From Clostridiaceae bacterium (GTDB lineage: Bacteria; Bacillota; Clostridia; Saccharofermentanales; UBA5734), in assembly GCA_012727965.1 (NCBI GenBank), contig JAAYFZ010000425.1, forward strand, positions 1-18,425: a DNA stretch of 18,425 nt, read 5' to 3'. Under the pieces are notes generated by a model, which made no database searches, was not told where the DNA came from, and saw only the letters and a program-made list of their open reading frames with translations. The translations under genes were made by a program, and so were the position numbers. Positions 6,913-13,854 of the stretch are shown here, piece after piece (within the stretch, counting starts at the first letter, position 1; every line of letters begins with the position of its first letter).

Positions 6913-7662
6913 ATGAACAATTCAAGCGATATATCGGTTCGATGTGACCTGCATATTCACTCATCCTTGTCTCCTTGTTCAGATGATGAGATGACGCCTG
7001 GGAATATTGTAGGTATGGCGATGTTGAATAAGCTTGATATTATCGCAATAACTGACCATCAGAGTTGCGGCAACTGTGATGCCGCGATCAAAATTTCCGA
7101 GGCGATGGGTGGACCTCTGGTAATACCAGGGATGGAAGCTGCTTCTGCTGAAGAGATTCATCTTCTCTGTTTATTTCCTGATTTGGATAAGGCATTTGCT
7201 TTCCAAACAATTATCCATGATACACAAATAAAAAAAGCGAATCGCCCGGAGATATTTGGCAATCAGAGCTACTACAATGATCAAGATGAATACGTTGGCA
7301 CTGAGGATCAATTACTTCTGATGCCTAGCTCCCTAAGCTGTGATGAGCTGGCTGACAGGGTTTTCGCTCTGGGCGGTGTCTGTCTTCCGGCGCATATAGA
7401 TAGGGAAGCAAATAGTATGCTCACTACGCTGGGCAGCATACCTGAGGATTATCCTGGCGGCTGGATCGAGTTTTCAAAACATGCTAAGCCTGAATATTAT
7501 TTCGATAATTATCCTGATCTTAGGAGATTCCGCTGGCTTGTAGATTCAGACGCTCATCGACTTGAGGATATCGCTGATCCAGGCTGGCCTATCAGACTGC
7601 CCGGCTTCTGCCGCGATCAAAGAGGCAGACAGCTGCTGATAGACCGATTACGGGGCAGGTAA
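6913..7662 (+). CDS. PHP-domain metal-dependent phosphoesterase
   Basis: The 249-residue protein has a complete set of PHP (polymerase and histidinol phosphatase) motifs: CDLHIHSSLSPC (11-22, metal ligands H14 and H16), ITDHQS (46-51), GMEAASAEEIH (73-83), PAHIDR (159-164) and SDAHRLEDI (212-220). These residues bind a cluster of two or three metal ions and usually hydrolyse a phosphoester. The middle part (FGNQSYYNDQDEYVGTEDQL) is typical of the PHP proteins I recall from hydrogenase clusters. ATG 6913 lies one base after the preceding stop. An in-frame GTG at 6880 would overlap the previous gene and add sequence that does not look conserved. No strong ribosome site is visible, so translation probably follows termination of the previous gene. 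The substrate is unknown; a nucleotide or phosphoprotein signal is possible. Confidence 0.87.
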   Translation: MNNSSDISVRCDLHIHSSLSPCSDDEMTPGNIVGMAMLNKLDIIAITDHQSCGNCDAAIKISEAMGGPLVIPGMEAASAEEIHLLCLFPDLDKAFAFQTIIHDTQIKKANRPEIFGNQSYYNDQDEYVGTEDQLLLMPSSLSCDELADRVFALGGVCLPAHIDREANSMLTTLGSIPEDYPGGWIEFSKHAKPEYYFDNYPDLRRFRWLVDSDAHRLEDIADPGWPIRLPGFCRDQRGRQLLIDRLRGR

Positions 7663-7680
7663 AAATGGTCAAAAACATCA

Positions 7681-7718
7681 GGGCAAGCATTGCCCCTAAA
7701 TATTTATAATGCTATAAT
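7681..7718 (+). promoter_or_regulatory. Promoter with dyad over the -35 box, before the second HATPase gene
   Basis: TTGCCC (7690-7695) and TATAAT (7713-7718) are exactly 17 bases apart. A second TATAAT lies at 7705-7710, giving a tandem repeat TATAATGC. The -35 hexamer is the right arm of GGGCAA-GCA-TTGCCC (7681-7695). Such a layout suits repression by a dimeric regulator. The dyad has no T-run after it, so it is not a good terminator. Confidence 0.55.
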
Positions 7719-7746
7719 GCTCTGAGCAGGATCGTTGGTGGTGAAT

Positions 7747-8313
7747 ATGCAGGATCTTTCTTTACATCTTATGGATATTGTCCAGAATTCGCTCAAAGCG
7801 GGAGCTGTTCGTATACTGATTGAAGTAAGAGCTGATACATCCATCAATATGCTATATATAACAATTGAAGATAATGGACATGGTATGTCTGCCGCAATGG
7901 TCGAATCAGTAACGGACCCGTTCGTTACGACGAGAACTACAAGATCTGTTGGTCTCGGTATACCTCTGCTGAAAGAGCACTGTGAGCTTACCGGCGGCAA
8001 GCTGGAACTGCAGTCTGAGGAAGGCAAGGGTACATGTCTGCGAGCTTCTTTTGGCTTATACAGTATTGACAGAATGCCGCTTGGTGATATAAGCGACACG
8101 ATGACCGCTCTGGTCCTGTCTGATCCTAATGTAGATTATGTCGTGCGTTTTGTCTGTGATGACAATGAGTTTGAGCTGGATTGGCACGACATAAGAGATC
8201 AACTCGCTGACGTACCGCTTAATGAGCCGGCTGTCCTTGAGTGGATCGGAGAAAATCTGGCTGAAAAACAACATTATATATTCGGAGGTGTCTTGAATGA
8301 AATCACTGGCTGA
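7747..8313 (+). CDS. HATPase-domain protein, histidine-kinase-like ATPase of the hydrogenase cluster
   Basis: The 188-residue protein begins MQDLSLHLMDIVQNSLKAG. An N-box (D10 to N14) is followed by the G1 box EDNGHGM (41-47), an F-box-like DPFVTTR (57-63) and the G2 lid GLGIPLLKEHCELTGG (69-84). This is the ATPase domain of histidine kinases, but with no dimerisation helix or phosphorylatable histidine ahead of it. The last 85 residues are a separate acidic region that I do not recognise. In-frame TTG 7735, GTG 7738 and GTG 7741 also exist. I prefer ATG 7747 because GGTGG (7737-7741) stands 5 bases before it and relatives start with M-x-DLSLHILDI. The gene overlaps the next by 17 bases. It may transfer phosphate or act by binding ATP; which partner it acts on is unknown. 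Confidence 0.8.
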   Translation: MQDLSLHLMDIVQNSLKAGAVRILIEVRADTSINMLYITIEDNGHGMSAAMVESVTDPFVTTRTTRSVGLGIPLLKEHCELTGGKLELQSEEGKGTCLRASFGLYSIDRMPLGDISDTMTALVLSDPNVDYVVRFVCDDNEFELDWHDIRDQLADVPLNEPAVLEWIGENLAEKQHYIFGGVLNEITG

Positions 8314-8686
8314 ACTGGAAGCAATTCGTCAAAGAGCAAAGGCTGATCTGGCCGCACGTACTGATGGTGGCCGCAAGGTCGTCGTAGGTATGGCAACTTG
8401 TGGTATCGCTGCTGGTGCCCGCCCTGTCATGAATGCCATGGTAGAAGAACTGCGCACTCGCAATGTGAATGATATCGCTGTCACAATGACAGGCTGTATT
8501 GGTGTTTGCAGACTCGAACCTATCGTAGAAGTCATCGAGGAAAATGGCGATAAGGTTACTTATGTAAAAATGGATGCAACAAAAGCCAAGAGAGTAGTAG
8601 TCGAGCATTTGATCAATGGGCAGATCTGCCAGGATCTTACGATCGGTGCTGACGAAGCAGAAGCGAAAGCGAAAGCAAAAGCATAA
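8297..8686 (+). CDS. HndB-like thioredoxin-fold [2Fe-2S] ferredoxin family protein
   Basis: The 129-residue protein has a helical N-terminus (LAELEAIRQRAKADLAA) and a thioredoxin-like ferredoxin fold with VVVGMATCGIAAGARPV (28-44) and TMTGCIGVCRLEPIVEV (63-79). Cysteines are C35, C67, C71 and a late C111. This matches the HndB subunit of NADP-reducing hydrogenases, where the first half has only one cysteine instead of the usual pair of NuoE. GGAGG (8284-8288) is 8 bases before ATG 8297, within the end of the HATPase gene. In bifurcating hydrogenases HndB is followed by the flavin subunit (HndC) and the catalytic subunit. Neither is present here, so the protein probably serves the sensor cluster. 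The C-terminus is a low-complexity AEAKAKAKA tail. Confidence 0.85.
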   Translation: MKSLAELEAIRQRAKADLAARTDGGRKVVVGMATCGIAAGARPVMNAMVEELRTRNVNDIAVTMTGCIGVCRLEPIVEVIEENGDKVTYVKMDATKAKRVVVEHLINGQICQDLTIGADEAEAKAKAKA

Positions 8687-8713
8687 AAACCCGGCAGAGC
8701 TTGTTTCATCAGG

Positions 8714-8788
8714 CCTGGCTGCCAGGAAAACAGGAGACCCGAGCGGGACATTTTAACTGGTGTACCGACAGGTCTCCTGTTTAGTTTA
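8714..8788 (+). terminator. Double-hairpin intergenic element, probable terminator of the cluster
   Basis: A short hairpin CCTGGC-T-GCCAGG (8714-8726) is followed by a perfect 12-base-pair stem AAACAGGAGACC (8728-8739) / GGTCTCCTGTTT (8771-8782) with a 31-base insert. Part of the insert can pair as well (CGGGACA with TGTACCG, one mismatch). The long stem ends in TGTTTAGTTT, a weak U-tract. Termination of the upstream operon is the simplest reading; a small structured RNA or leader of the next gene is possible. Confidence 0.5.
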
Positions 8789-8823
8789 GCTGAAGACAGA
8801 GCACTTGGTTTGGGAGAAATAAT

Positions 8824-9582
8824 ATGAATCTGATCATAACATTGGAAGCTTTGAAGTTTTATAAAATCAAGGCAGAGAAGCTTGTACAAATACTATTTGT
8901 TGTGCTGGTCATCCTAAATGCCGGCATCTGGTTTCTGCCGTTTTGTGATTATGACTTCAATGCAGTATATACGGCAATGGAAGAGATGGCTGCCGGCAGG
9001 ATGGCTGCTTTTGAGTTAACGCAGGGGAACTGGATTTTCCTCGGATTAATGCTGCTTACTCAGCTGATCAATTTGCTGACTGTATTTTTCTATGCGGCGC
9101 TGTTTGCATCCGAGAAAATGCCTTCTGTTGAAATTACTCCTCTGCAGATGACAGTTCATGCTCTGCCTCGTCTGCTTCTTCTATTTGCGTTGATGATAGT
9201 TCCGGCCATAATGTCTATGCTGCTTCTGATGATTCCTGTTATAGTTTTTGCATTTATGATGTATTTTATGCCGATAAACCTGTTTTTACATAAACAGAAT
9301 ATTGCTTATGCTATGAATAAGAGCTTTGAACAGACAAAGGGTTTCAGACTTATCATTTTCTTTCAGGTATTTTTCCTATCGATGCTGCTGACATTTCCGG
9401 AAACGATATTGATCAATATGCTGTCCGGCAATCTAATTGCTACAGTTTTGATTCAATCATTTTTTGCTGTGTTTTTATCATTTTCGCAGGGCAGGCTTAT
9501 GGGAATTTATTATCTCTATCTTGTGAAAAAAGACCCTCTTGTGGTACCATCAATTACTAATGACGACAAAGAGGGCAAATAG
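8824..9582 (+). CDS. Six-helix integral membrane protein of unknown function
   Basis: I cannot name this 252-residue protein. It has about six hydrophobic segments near residues 20-41, 69-94, 113-133, 134-155, 174-197 and 204-233, so it sits in the cell membrane with a short soluble N-terminus and a charged C-terminal tail. Between segments four and five it reads AYAMNKSFEQTKGFRLIIFF. That pattern (A-x(3)-SF-x-x-TKG) is often seen in clostridial membrane proteins of the DUF975 type, and a distant relation is possible. GGGAGA (8812-8817) stands 6 bases before the ATG. The malic enzyme gene begins 54 bases after its stop, so the two may be cotranscribed. There is no transporter or enzyme motif, and the neighbours give no strong clue to its role. 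Confidence 0.8.
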   Translation: MNLIITLEALKFYKIKAEKLVQILFVVLVILNAGIWFLPFCDYDFNAVYTAMEEMAAGRMAAFELTQGNWIFLGLMLLTQLINLLTVFFYAALFASEKMPSVEITPLQMTVHALPRLLLLFALMIVPAIMSMLLLMIPVIVFAFMMYFMPINLFLHKQNIAYAMNKSFEQTKGFRLIIFFQVFFLSMLLTFPETILINMLSGNLIATVLIQSFFAVFLSFSQGRLMGIYYLYLVKKDPLVVPSITNDDKEGK

Positions 9583-9636
9583 GCCTGCGGTAAGCTGTAT
9601 GGCCGATAAATCTATATAATTCAGGGAGGAAATTAC

Positions 9637-10812
9637 ATGTCAGATTTTAAAGAGGAAGCTATCAGGAAGCATAGCGAATGGCAGGGAAAGATCGAAGTAA
9701 TTGCACGTGCTCCGGTCGCAAGCAGAGAAGATCTATCAATTGCTTATACTCCGGGTGTTGCGGAGCCATGTCTGGAAATATCGAAGGATGTTGACAAGTC
9801 ATATGAGTATACCAGACGCTGGAATATGGTAGCTGTAGTAACCGACGGCACTGCAGTTCTTGGACTCGGCGATATTGGACCGGAAGCAGGCATGCCTGTC
9901 ATGGAAGGAAAATGTGTTTTATTCAAGGCTTTTGGCGATGTAGATGCTTTTCCACTTTGTATTCGTTCAAAAGATGTTGATGATATAGTTAATACAGTTA
10001 CTCTGCTAGCCGGAAGTTTCGGCGGTATCAATCTTGAAGATATATCAGCACCGCGTTGTTTCGAAATAGAGCGCCGACTCAAGGAAACATGTGATATTCC
10101 AATTTTCCATGATGATCAGCATGGTACAGCAGTAGTTACATTAGCTGGCATGATCAATGGTTTGCGTATAGTAGGAAAAGAACTCAAGGATTGCAGTGTT
10201 GTTGTCAATGGCGCAGGAGCAGCCGCGACCGCGATAGTTAAGCTGCTGATGGCAACAGGACTAACGGATGTTGTGCTCTGTGACCGCAAGGGCGCCATAT
10301 ACGAGGGACGCGAAAACCTCAATAAGGCAAAAGAAGAGTTAGCGAAATTGACAAATCGCAAAATGAAGAAAGGCTCACTGGCCGATGTAGTAAAAGACGC
10401 TGATGTTTTCATCGGTGTATCTGCACCGGGCTCTCTTACACAGGATATGGTCAGAAATATGAGCAAGGATCCTGTGATCTTCGCCTGTGCAAATCCTGTG
10501 CCTGAGATCATGCCTGACCTGGCTGCAGAAGCAGGCGCGGCAGTTATCGCTACCGGTAGATCTGATTATGCCAATCAGATCAACAATGTTCTGGCTTTTC
10601 CCGGTATATTCCGTGGAACACTTGATGTCAGAGCAAGCGATATCAATGACGAAATGAAGTTGGCGGCTGCCTACGCAATCGCCGATCTCGTAAGTGAGGA
10701 TGAATTAAAGCCTGATTACATCATCCCTTCTGCTTTTGACAAGAGAGTCGGACCTGCTGTTGCCGCGGCTGTCGCTAAGGCGGCCAGAGATAGTGGTGTA
10801 GCCCGGATCTGA
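9637..10812 (+). CDS. NAD(P)-dependent malic enzyme (oxaloacetate-decarboxylating)
   Basis: The cytosolic enzyme converts malate to pyruvate and CO2 while reducing NAD(P)+. The 391-residue protein is of the short bacterial type without a phosphotransacetylase tail. It shows SIAYTPGVAEPC (catalytic-type tyrosine), VVTDGTAVLGLGDIGPEAGMPVMEGK split over two conserved blocks, a lysine in GKCVLFK, the metal-binding FHDDQHGTA, and a Rossmann nucleotide site at VVNGAGAAATA. Cofactor preference for NAD or NADP cannot be read safely. GGGAGG (9624-9629) is 7 bases from the ATG. A TATAAT at 9615-9620 lacks a convincing -35 box, so the gene may be read from the membrane-protein promoter. A hairpin follows the stop. 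Confidence 0.95.
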   Translation: MSDFKEEAIRKHSEWQGKIEVIARAPVASREDLSIAYTPGVAEPCLEISKDVDKSYEYTRRWNMVAVVTDGTAVLGLGDIGPEAGMPVMEGKCVLFKAFGDVDAFPLCIRSKDVDDIVNTVTLLAGSFGGINLEDISAPRCFEIERRLKETCDIPIFHDDQHGTAVVTLAGMINGLRIVGKELKDCSVVVNGAGAAATAIVKLLMATGLTDVVLCDRKGAIYEGRENLNKAKEELAKLTNRKMKKGSLADVVKDADVFIGVSAPGSLTQDMVRNMSKDPVIFACANPVPEIMPDLAAEAGAAVIATGRSDYANQINNVLAFPGIFRGTLDVRASDINDEMKLAAAYAIADLVSEDELKPDYIIPSAFDKRVGPAVAAAVAKAARDSGVARI

Positions 10813-10834
10813 CTATAAGTATTCTAGATTCGCG

Positions 10835-10874
10835 GAACCAGGCTGACCTATCAGTCTGGTTCTTGCTGATTTTG
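10835..10874 (+). terminator. Probable rho-independent terminator after the malic enzyme gene
   Basis: GAACCAGGCTGA (10835-10846) pairs with TCAGTCTGGTTC (10851-10862) around a CCTA loop. The stem has 12 pairs including one G-T. The following bases TTGCTGATTTTG are only moderately T-rich, so termination may be incomplete. Confidence 0.65.
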
Positions 10875-10900
10875 CAAGCAGGGCCTGAATTATGTATAAT
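10872..10900 (+). promoter_or_regulatory. Predicted sigma-A promoter of the lrp-aminotransferase-prfB operon
   Basis: TTGCAA (10872-10877) and TATAAT (10895-10900) are 17 bases apart, close to consensus. The -35 box overlaps the right arm of a small dyad CTTGC (10862-10866) / GCAAG (10874-10878). Transcription would start near 10907, directly before the GGAGGTGA ribosome site at 10913-10920. Confidence 0.7.
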
Positions 10901-10927
10901 TGAGGGGTTAATGGAGGTGACTTACAG

Positions 10928-11419
10928 ATGATCGGAAAAAGAGAAGAGATATTATATTTGTTGGAACAAAATGCCAAGCTTACTCATAATGAAATCGCTG
11001 TTATGACAGGTCAGTCAGTTGAAGAAGTTGAAGCATTGATCAATGAGCTCGAGGAACAGGATGTAATACTTGGATACGGTGCTCTTGTAAACTGGGAGAA
11101 GACGACAGCCGCTCCTGTTACTGCTCTGATCGAGGTCAATGTGACACCTCAGAGAGACCGTGGTTTCGATGCGATAGCTCAGCGTATTTACCGCTATCCA
11201 GAGGTCAAATCCTGCTATTTGATGTCAGGCGGTTATGATCTTATGGTTATTCTAGAGGATACAAACCTCAAGGATGTAGCGATGTTTGTTTCAGAAAAAA
11301 TCGCTCCGCTCGATTCTGTAATTTCTACAAGAACACATTTTGTTCTTCGTAAGTATAAAATGAACGGAACCGAGTTTATAAAAGAGGACGAGGATGACCG
11401 GGAGGCCATTATTTTATGA
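10928..11419 (+). CDS. Lrp/AsnC-family transcriptional regulator
   Basis: The 163-residue protein has an N-terminal winged-helix region (about 4-50; KREEILYLLEQNAKLTHNEIA split by the recognition part SVEEVEALINELEEQ). An AsnC-type ligand-binding (RAM) domain follows, from about 62 to 140, containing APVTALIEVNV and MSGGYDLMVILE. Members form dimers and octamers, bind amino acids and control amino acid metabolism. The gene is followed at once, with an ATGA overlap, by a class I aminotransferase. This pair is widespread in Firmicutes and suggests the regulator responds to the aminotransferase substrate and controls this operon, itself included. GGAGGTGA precedes the start by 7 bases. The acidic tail (EDEDDREAIIL) is slightly longer than in typical relatives. 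Confidence 0.9.
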   Translation: MIGKREEILYLLEQNAKLTHNEIAVMTGQSVEEVEALINELEEQDVILGYGALVNWEKTTAAPVTALIEVNVTPQRDRGFDAIAQRIYRYPEVKSCYLMSGGYDLMVILEDTNLKDVAMFVSEKIAPLDSVISTRTHFVLRKYKMNGTEFIKEDEDDREAIIL

Positions 11420-12642
11420 CAAAACAGGATGACAGGCAAAATAACAGCAGATTTGATATCACTGATCTGGAGAGCTTCCTGTCGGACCGTGTTCAGTCTG
11501 TTCCGCCATCTGGAATCAGGAAGTTTTTCGATCTGGCCAATGAGATGAAGGGTCAGGTAATATCGCTTTCGATTGGCGAGCCAGATTTCGTAACGCCATG
11601 GGCAATTCGCGAAGCCGGTATATATTCTCTTGAACAGGGACATACTCATTATTCACCGAACCAGGGCTATATTGAACTTAGAGAAGCAGTCAGTGACTAT
11701 ATGTCATCTGGTTACGATCTGAATTTTGATGCCAGGAGTGAAATCGTAATATCGGTTGGTGGCAGTGAAGCGATCGACCTGGCAGTCAGAGCTATAATAA
11801 ACGAAGGTGATGAGGTCATCATTCCGGAACCGTGTTTTGTAGCTTACAAAGCTTGTGTGAAGCTAGCAGGCGGTGTACCAGTTACGATCGACTGCAAGCC
11901 GGAAAATGATTTCAAATTGACTGCTGAGCAGCTTGAAGCTGCGATCACTCCGAAAACAAAGCTGCTGATGCTTGGCTATCCCAATAACCCAACCGGCGCT
12001 GTAATGGAACATGATGAATTGATGAGTCTGGTTGAGGTGCTAAGAGATAAGCAGATTCTTGTGCTCTCAGATGAGCTCTATGCTGAACTGACCTATGGTG
12101 ACAATAAGCATACATCGATTATTTCTCTTCCAGGTATGCGCGAACGCAGCGTCCTGATCGGCGGCTTCTCAAAAGCCTTCGCCATGACAGGCTGGCGTAT
12201 TGGCTATGCCTGCGGACCAGCTGTGTTAATTTCTGCAATGAATAAAATACATCAGTATGCCATCATGTCATCACCTTCGACAGCTCAGGAAGCTGCTATG
12301 GAAGCAATGCGCAACAGTGAGAAGCATGTCACGCCGATGAGAGAAGAGTATGACCGCAGACGCAGATATGTTGTTAATGCTTGCAGAGAAGCAGGTCTTG
12401 AGTGCTTCGAACCACTAGGTGCATTTTATGTTTTCCCTGATATCAGAGCTACTGGTCTGACTTCAAGTGAATTCTGTGAAACCTTCCTGCAGGAAGAAAA
12501 AGTGGCAATAGTTCCCGGTAATGCTTTTGGTGAATGTGGCGAAGGCTTCGTCAGAATAAGCTATGCCGCTTCGATGGAGAATATCAGAGAAGCCATGAGA
12601 AGGCTTAAATCGTTTACAGGCAGGAGAATAAATAATGTTTGA
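11416..12642 (+). CDS. Class I/II pyridoxal-phosphate aminotransferase
   Basis: The 408-residue fold-type I aminotransferase includes GEPDFVTP (54-61), the substrate-loop tyrosine in HTHYSPNQG, GGSEAIDLA (115-123, phosphate binding), YPNNPTGA (188-195), SDELYAEL (218-225, aspartate at the PLP ring) and GGFSKAFAMTGWRIGY (249-264), in which K253 should form the Schiff base with PLP. The arginine in FVRISYA near the C-terminus binds the substrate carboxylate. It resembles PatA/AspC-like enzymes that act on aspartate, alanine or aromatic amino acids; the substrate cannot be fixed from the sequence. It overlaps the Lrp gene by four bases and prfB by eight, so translation is coupled along the operon. 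Confidence 0.93.
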   Translation: MTKQDDRQNNSRFDITDLESFLSDRVQSVPPSGIRKFFDLANEMKGQVISLSIGEPDFVTPWAIREAGIYSLEQGHTHYSPNQGYIELREAVSDYMSSGYDLNFDARSEIVISVGGSEAIDLAVRAIINEGDEVIIPEPCFVAYKACVKLAGGVPVTIDCKPENDFKLTAEQLEAAITPKTKLLMLGYPNNPTGAVMEHDELMSLVEVLRDKQILVLSDELYAELTYGDNKHTSIISLPGMRERSVLIGGFSKAFAMTGWRIGYACGPAVLISAMNKIHQYAIMSSPSTAQEAAMEAMRNSEKHVTPMREEYDRRRRYVVNACREAGLECFEPLGAFYVFPDIRATGLTSSEFCETFLQEEKVAIVPGNAFGECGEGFVRISYAASMENIREAMRRLKSFTGRRINNV

Positions 12643-13744
12643 ATTTGAACAATACCGGCAGCAGCTGGAACAGAACGCTGATGTTCTCAGCAAGCTTAAG
12701 GATGCTCTGCATATAAGCAGAGTACTTGATGAGGTTGCCGAACTTGAAGCGAGAGCTCAGGAGCCAGGTTTCTGGGATGATGTTGAGCGTGCTCAAAAAA
12801 TCCAGACAAAAGTCAAACATCTACAGAACAAAGTAGACCGTTATGCCAGACTCGAGCGTGAGCATGAGGATCTGGAGGTCCTCTGTGAGCTTGGAGTAGA
12901 AGCTGAGGACAAATCACTGGTTGAGGAACTGGCTGCAGGTATGGACAAATGGCAGCATGATTTCGAAAAAATGCGTCTGGAAACACTGTTCACCGGTGAA
13001 TATGACGGCAGCAATGCTATTCTCACACTTCATGCTGGTGCTGGCGGCACTGAAGCTCAGGACTGGACTGAAATGCTTTATCGTATGTATACACGCTGGG
13101 CTGAAGACCATGATTTCACAGTCAAGCTTCTTGATATCCTGGATGGAGATGAAGCGGGTCTTAAGAGTGTCTCTTTCATGGTTATTGGCGACAATGCCTA
13201 TGGCTATATGAAATCAGAAATGGGTGTTCACAGACTTGTCAGAATTTCGCCGTTTGACTCATCAGGCAGAAGACATACATCTTTTGCCTCGATGGAAGTT
13301 ATGCCTGAACTGGATGACTCCATCAAGATCGATATCAGGGCAGAGGACCTGCGTGTAGATACATACAGAGCTTCCGGTGCCGGTGGACAGCATGTTAACA
13401 AGACAGAATCAGCGATTCGATTAACACATTTGCCAACAGGTGTTGTTGTATCCTGCCAGACTGAGCGATCTCAGATTCAAAATCGTGAAACAGCCATGGG
13501 AATGCTTAAGGCCAAACTGTTTGCACTGGCTAGAGCTGCTCAGATGGACAAAATCGAGGACCTTAAGGGCAATCAGATGGATATCGCCTGGGGCAGTCAG
13601 ATCAGATCATATGTTTTCTGCCCGTATACAATGGTAAAAGACCACAGAACAGGCTATGAGCAGGTTGATGTTGACGGCGTCATGGATGGTGATCTGGATG
13701 GTTTCATTAATGCATATTTATCAGGGATGAAGATCGAAAAATAA
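12635..13744 (+). CDS. prfB: Peptide chain release factor 2
   Basis: RF2 ends translation at UGA and UAA on the ribosome. The 369-residue protein has a coiled N-terminal domain, the stop-codon reading loop SPF (205-207, in RISPFDSSGRRHTS), and the catalytic loop SGAGGQHVNKTES with GGQ at 250-252, which triggers peptide release. In many bacteria codon 24-26 of prfB carries an in-frame UGA and a +1 frameshift that autoregulates RF2. Here the same region (KLKDALHISRVLDEV) is open without any stop, so that control is missing. AGGAG (12622-12626) stands 8 bases from the ATG, inside the end of the aminotransferase gene. Being third in an Lrp-aminotransferase operon is an odd context for a translation factor. 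Confidence 0.97.
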   Translation: MFEFEQYRQQLEQNADVLSKLKDALHISRVLDEVAELEARAQEPGFWDDVERAQKIQTKVKHLQNKVDRYARLEREHEDLEVLCELGVEAEDKSLVEELAAGMDKWQHDFEKMRLETLFTGEYDGSNAILTLHAGAGGTEAQDWTEMLYRMYTRWAEDHDFTVKLLDILDGDEAGLKSVSFMVIGDNAYGYMKSEMGVHRLVRISPFDSSGRRHTSFASMEVMPELDDSIKIDIRAEDLRVDTYRASGAGGQHVNKTESAIRLTHLPTGVVVSCQTERSQIQNRETAMGMLKAKLFALARAAQMDKIEDLKGNQMDIAWGSQIRSYVFCPYTMVKDHRTGYEQVDVDGVMDGDLDGFINAYLSGMKIEK

Positions 13745-13790
13745 TTTGTATGTATTGTTTTTTGTTCTGTAGAAACAGTCTTTTGTTGGA

Positions 13791-13819
13791 TTGACTGGCT
13801 GACAACAGCTTGCTAGTAT
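13791..13819 (+). promoter_or_regulatory. Predicted promoter of the purine operon
   Basis: TTGACT (13791-13796) and TAGTAT (13814-13819) are 17 bases apart. An alternative -10 TATAAA at 13817 would need a 20-base spacer. The leader to purE would be under 30 bases, too short for a purine riboswitch, and I see no PurR box. The preceding bases (13745-13790) hold only a weak CTGT/ACAG hairpin, so a clear prfB terminator is lacking. Confidence 0.5.
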
Positions 13820-13854
13820 AAAAACATCGAGATTACTATATACGGAGGATGCAA

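Noticed and set aside
8740..8782. Possible T-box leader, from the ACTGGTGTACCG stretch before a hairpin
   Set aside because: The similarity to the T-box core is partial, there is no room for the specifier stem, and the downstream gene is a membrane protein with no amino acid link visible.
9615..9620. TATAAT before the malic enzyme gene as a promoter
   Set aside because: No acceptable -35 box is found 15-19 bases upstream.
13745..13790. Terminator after prfB
   Set aside because: The only stem (CTGT-AGAA-ACAG) has four pairs; too weak to call despite nearby T-runs.
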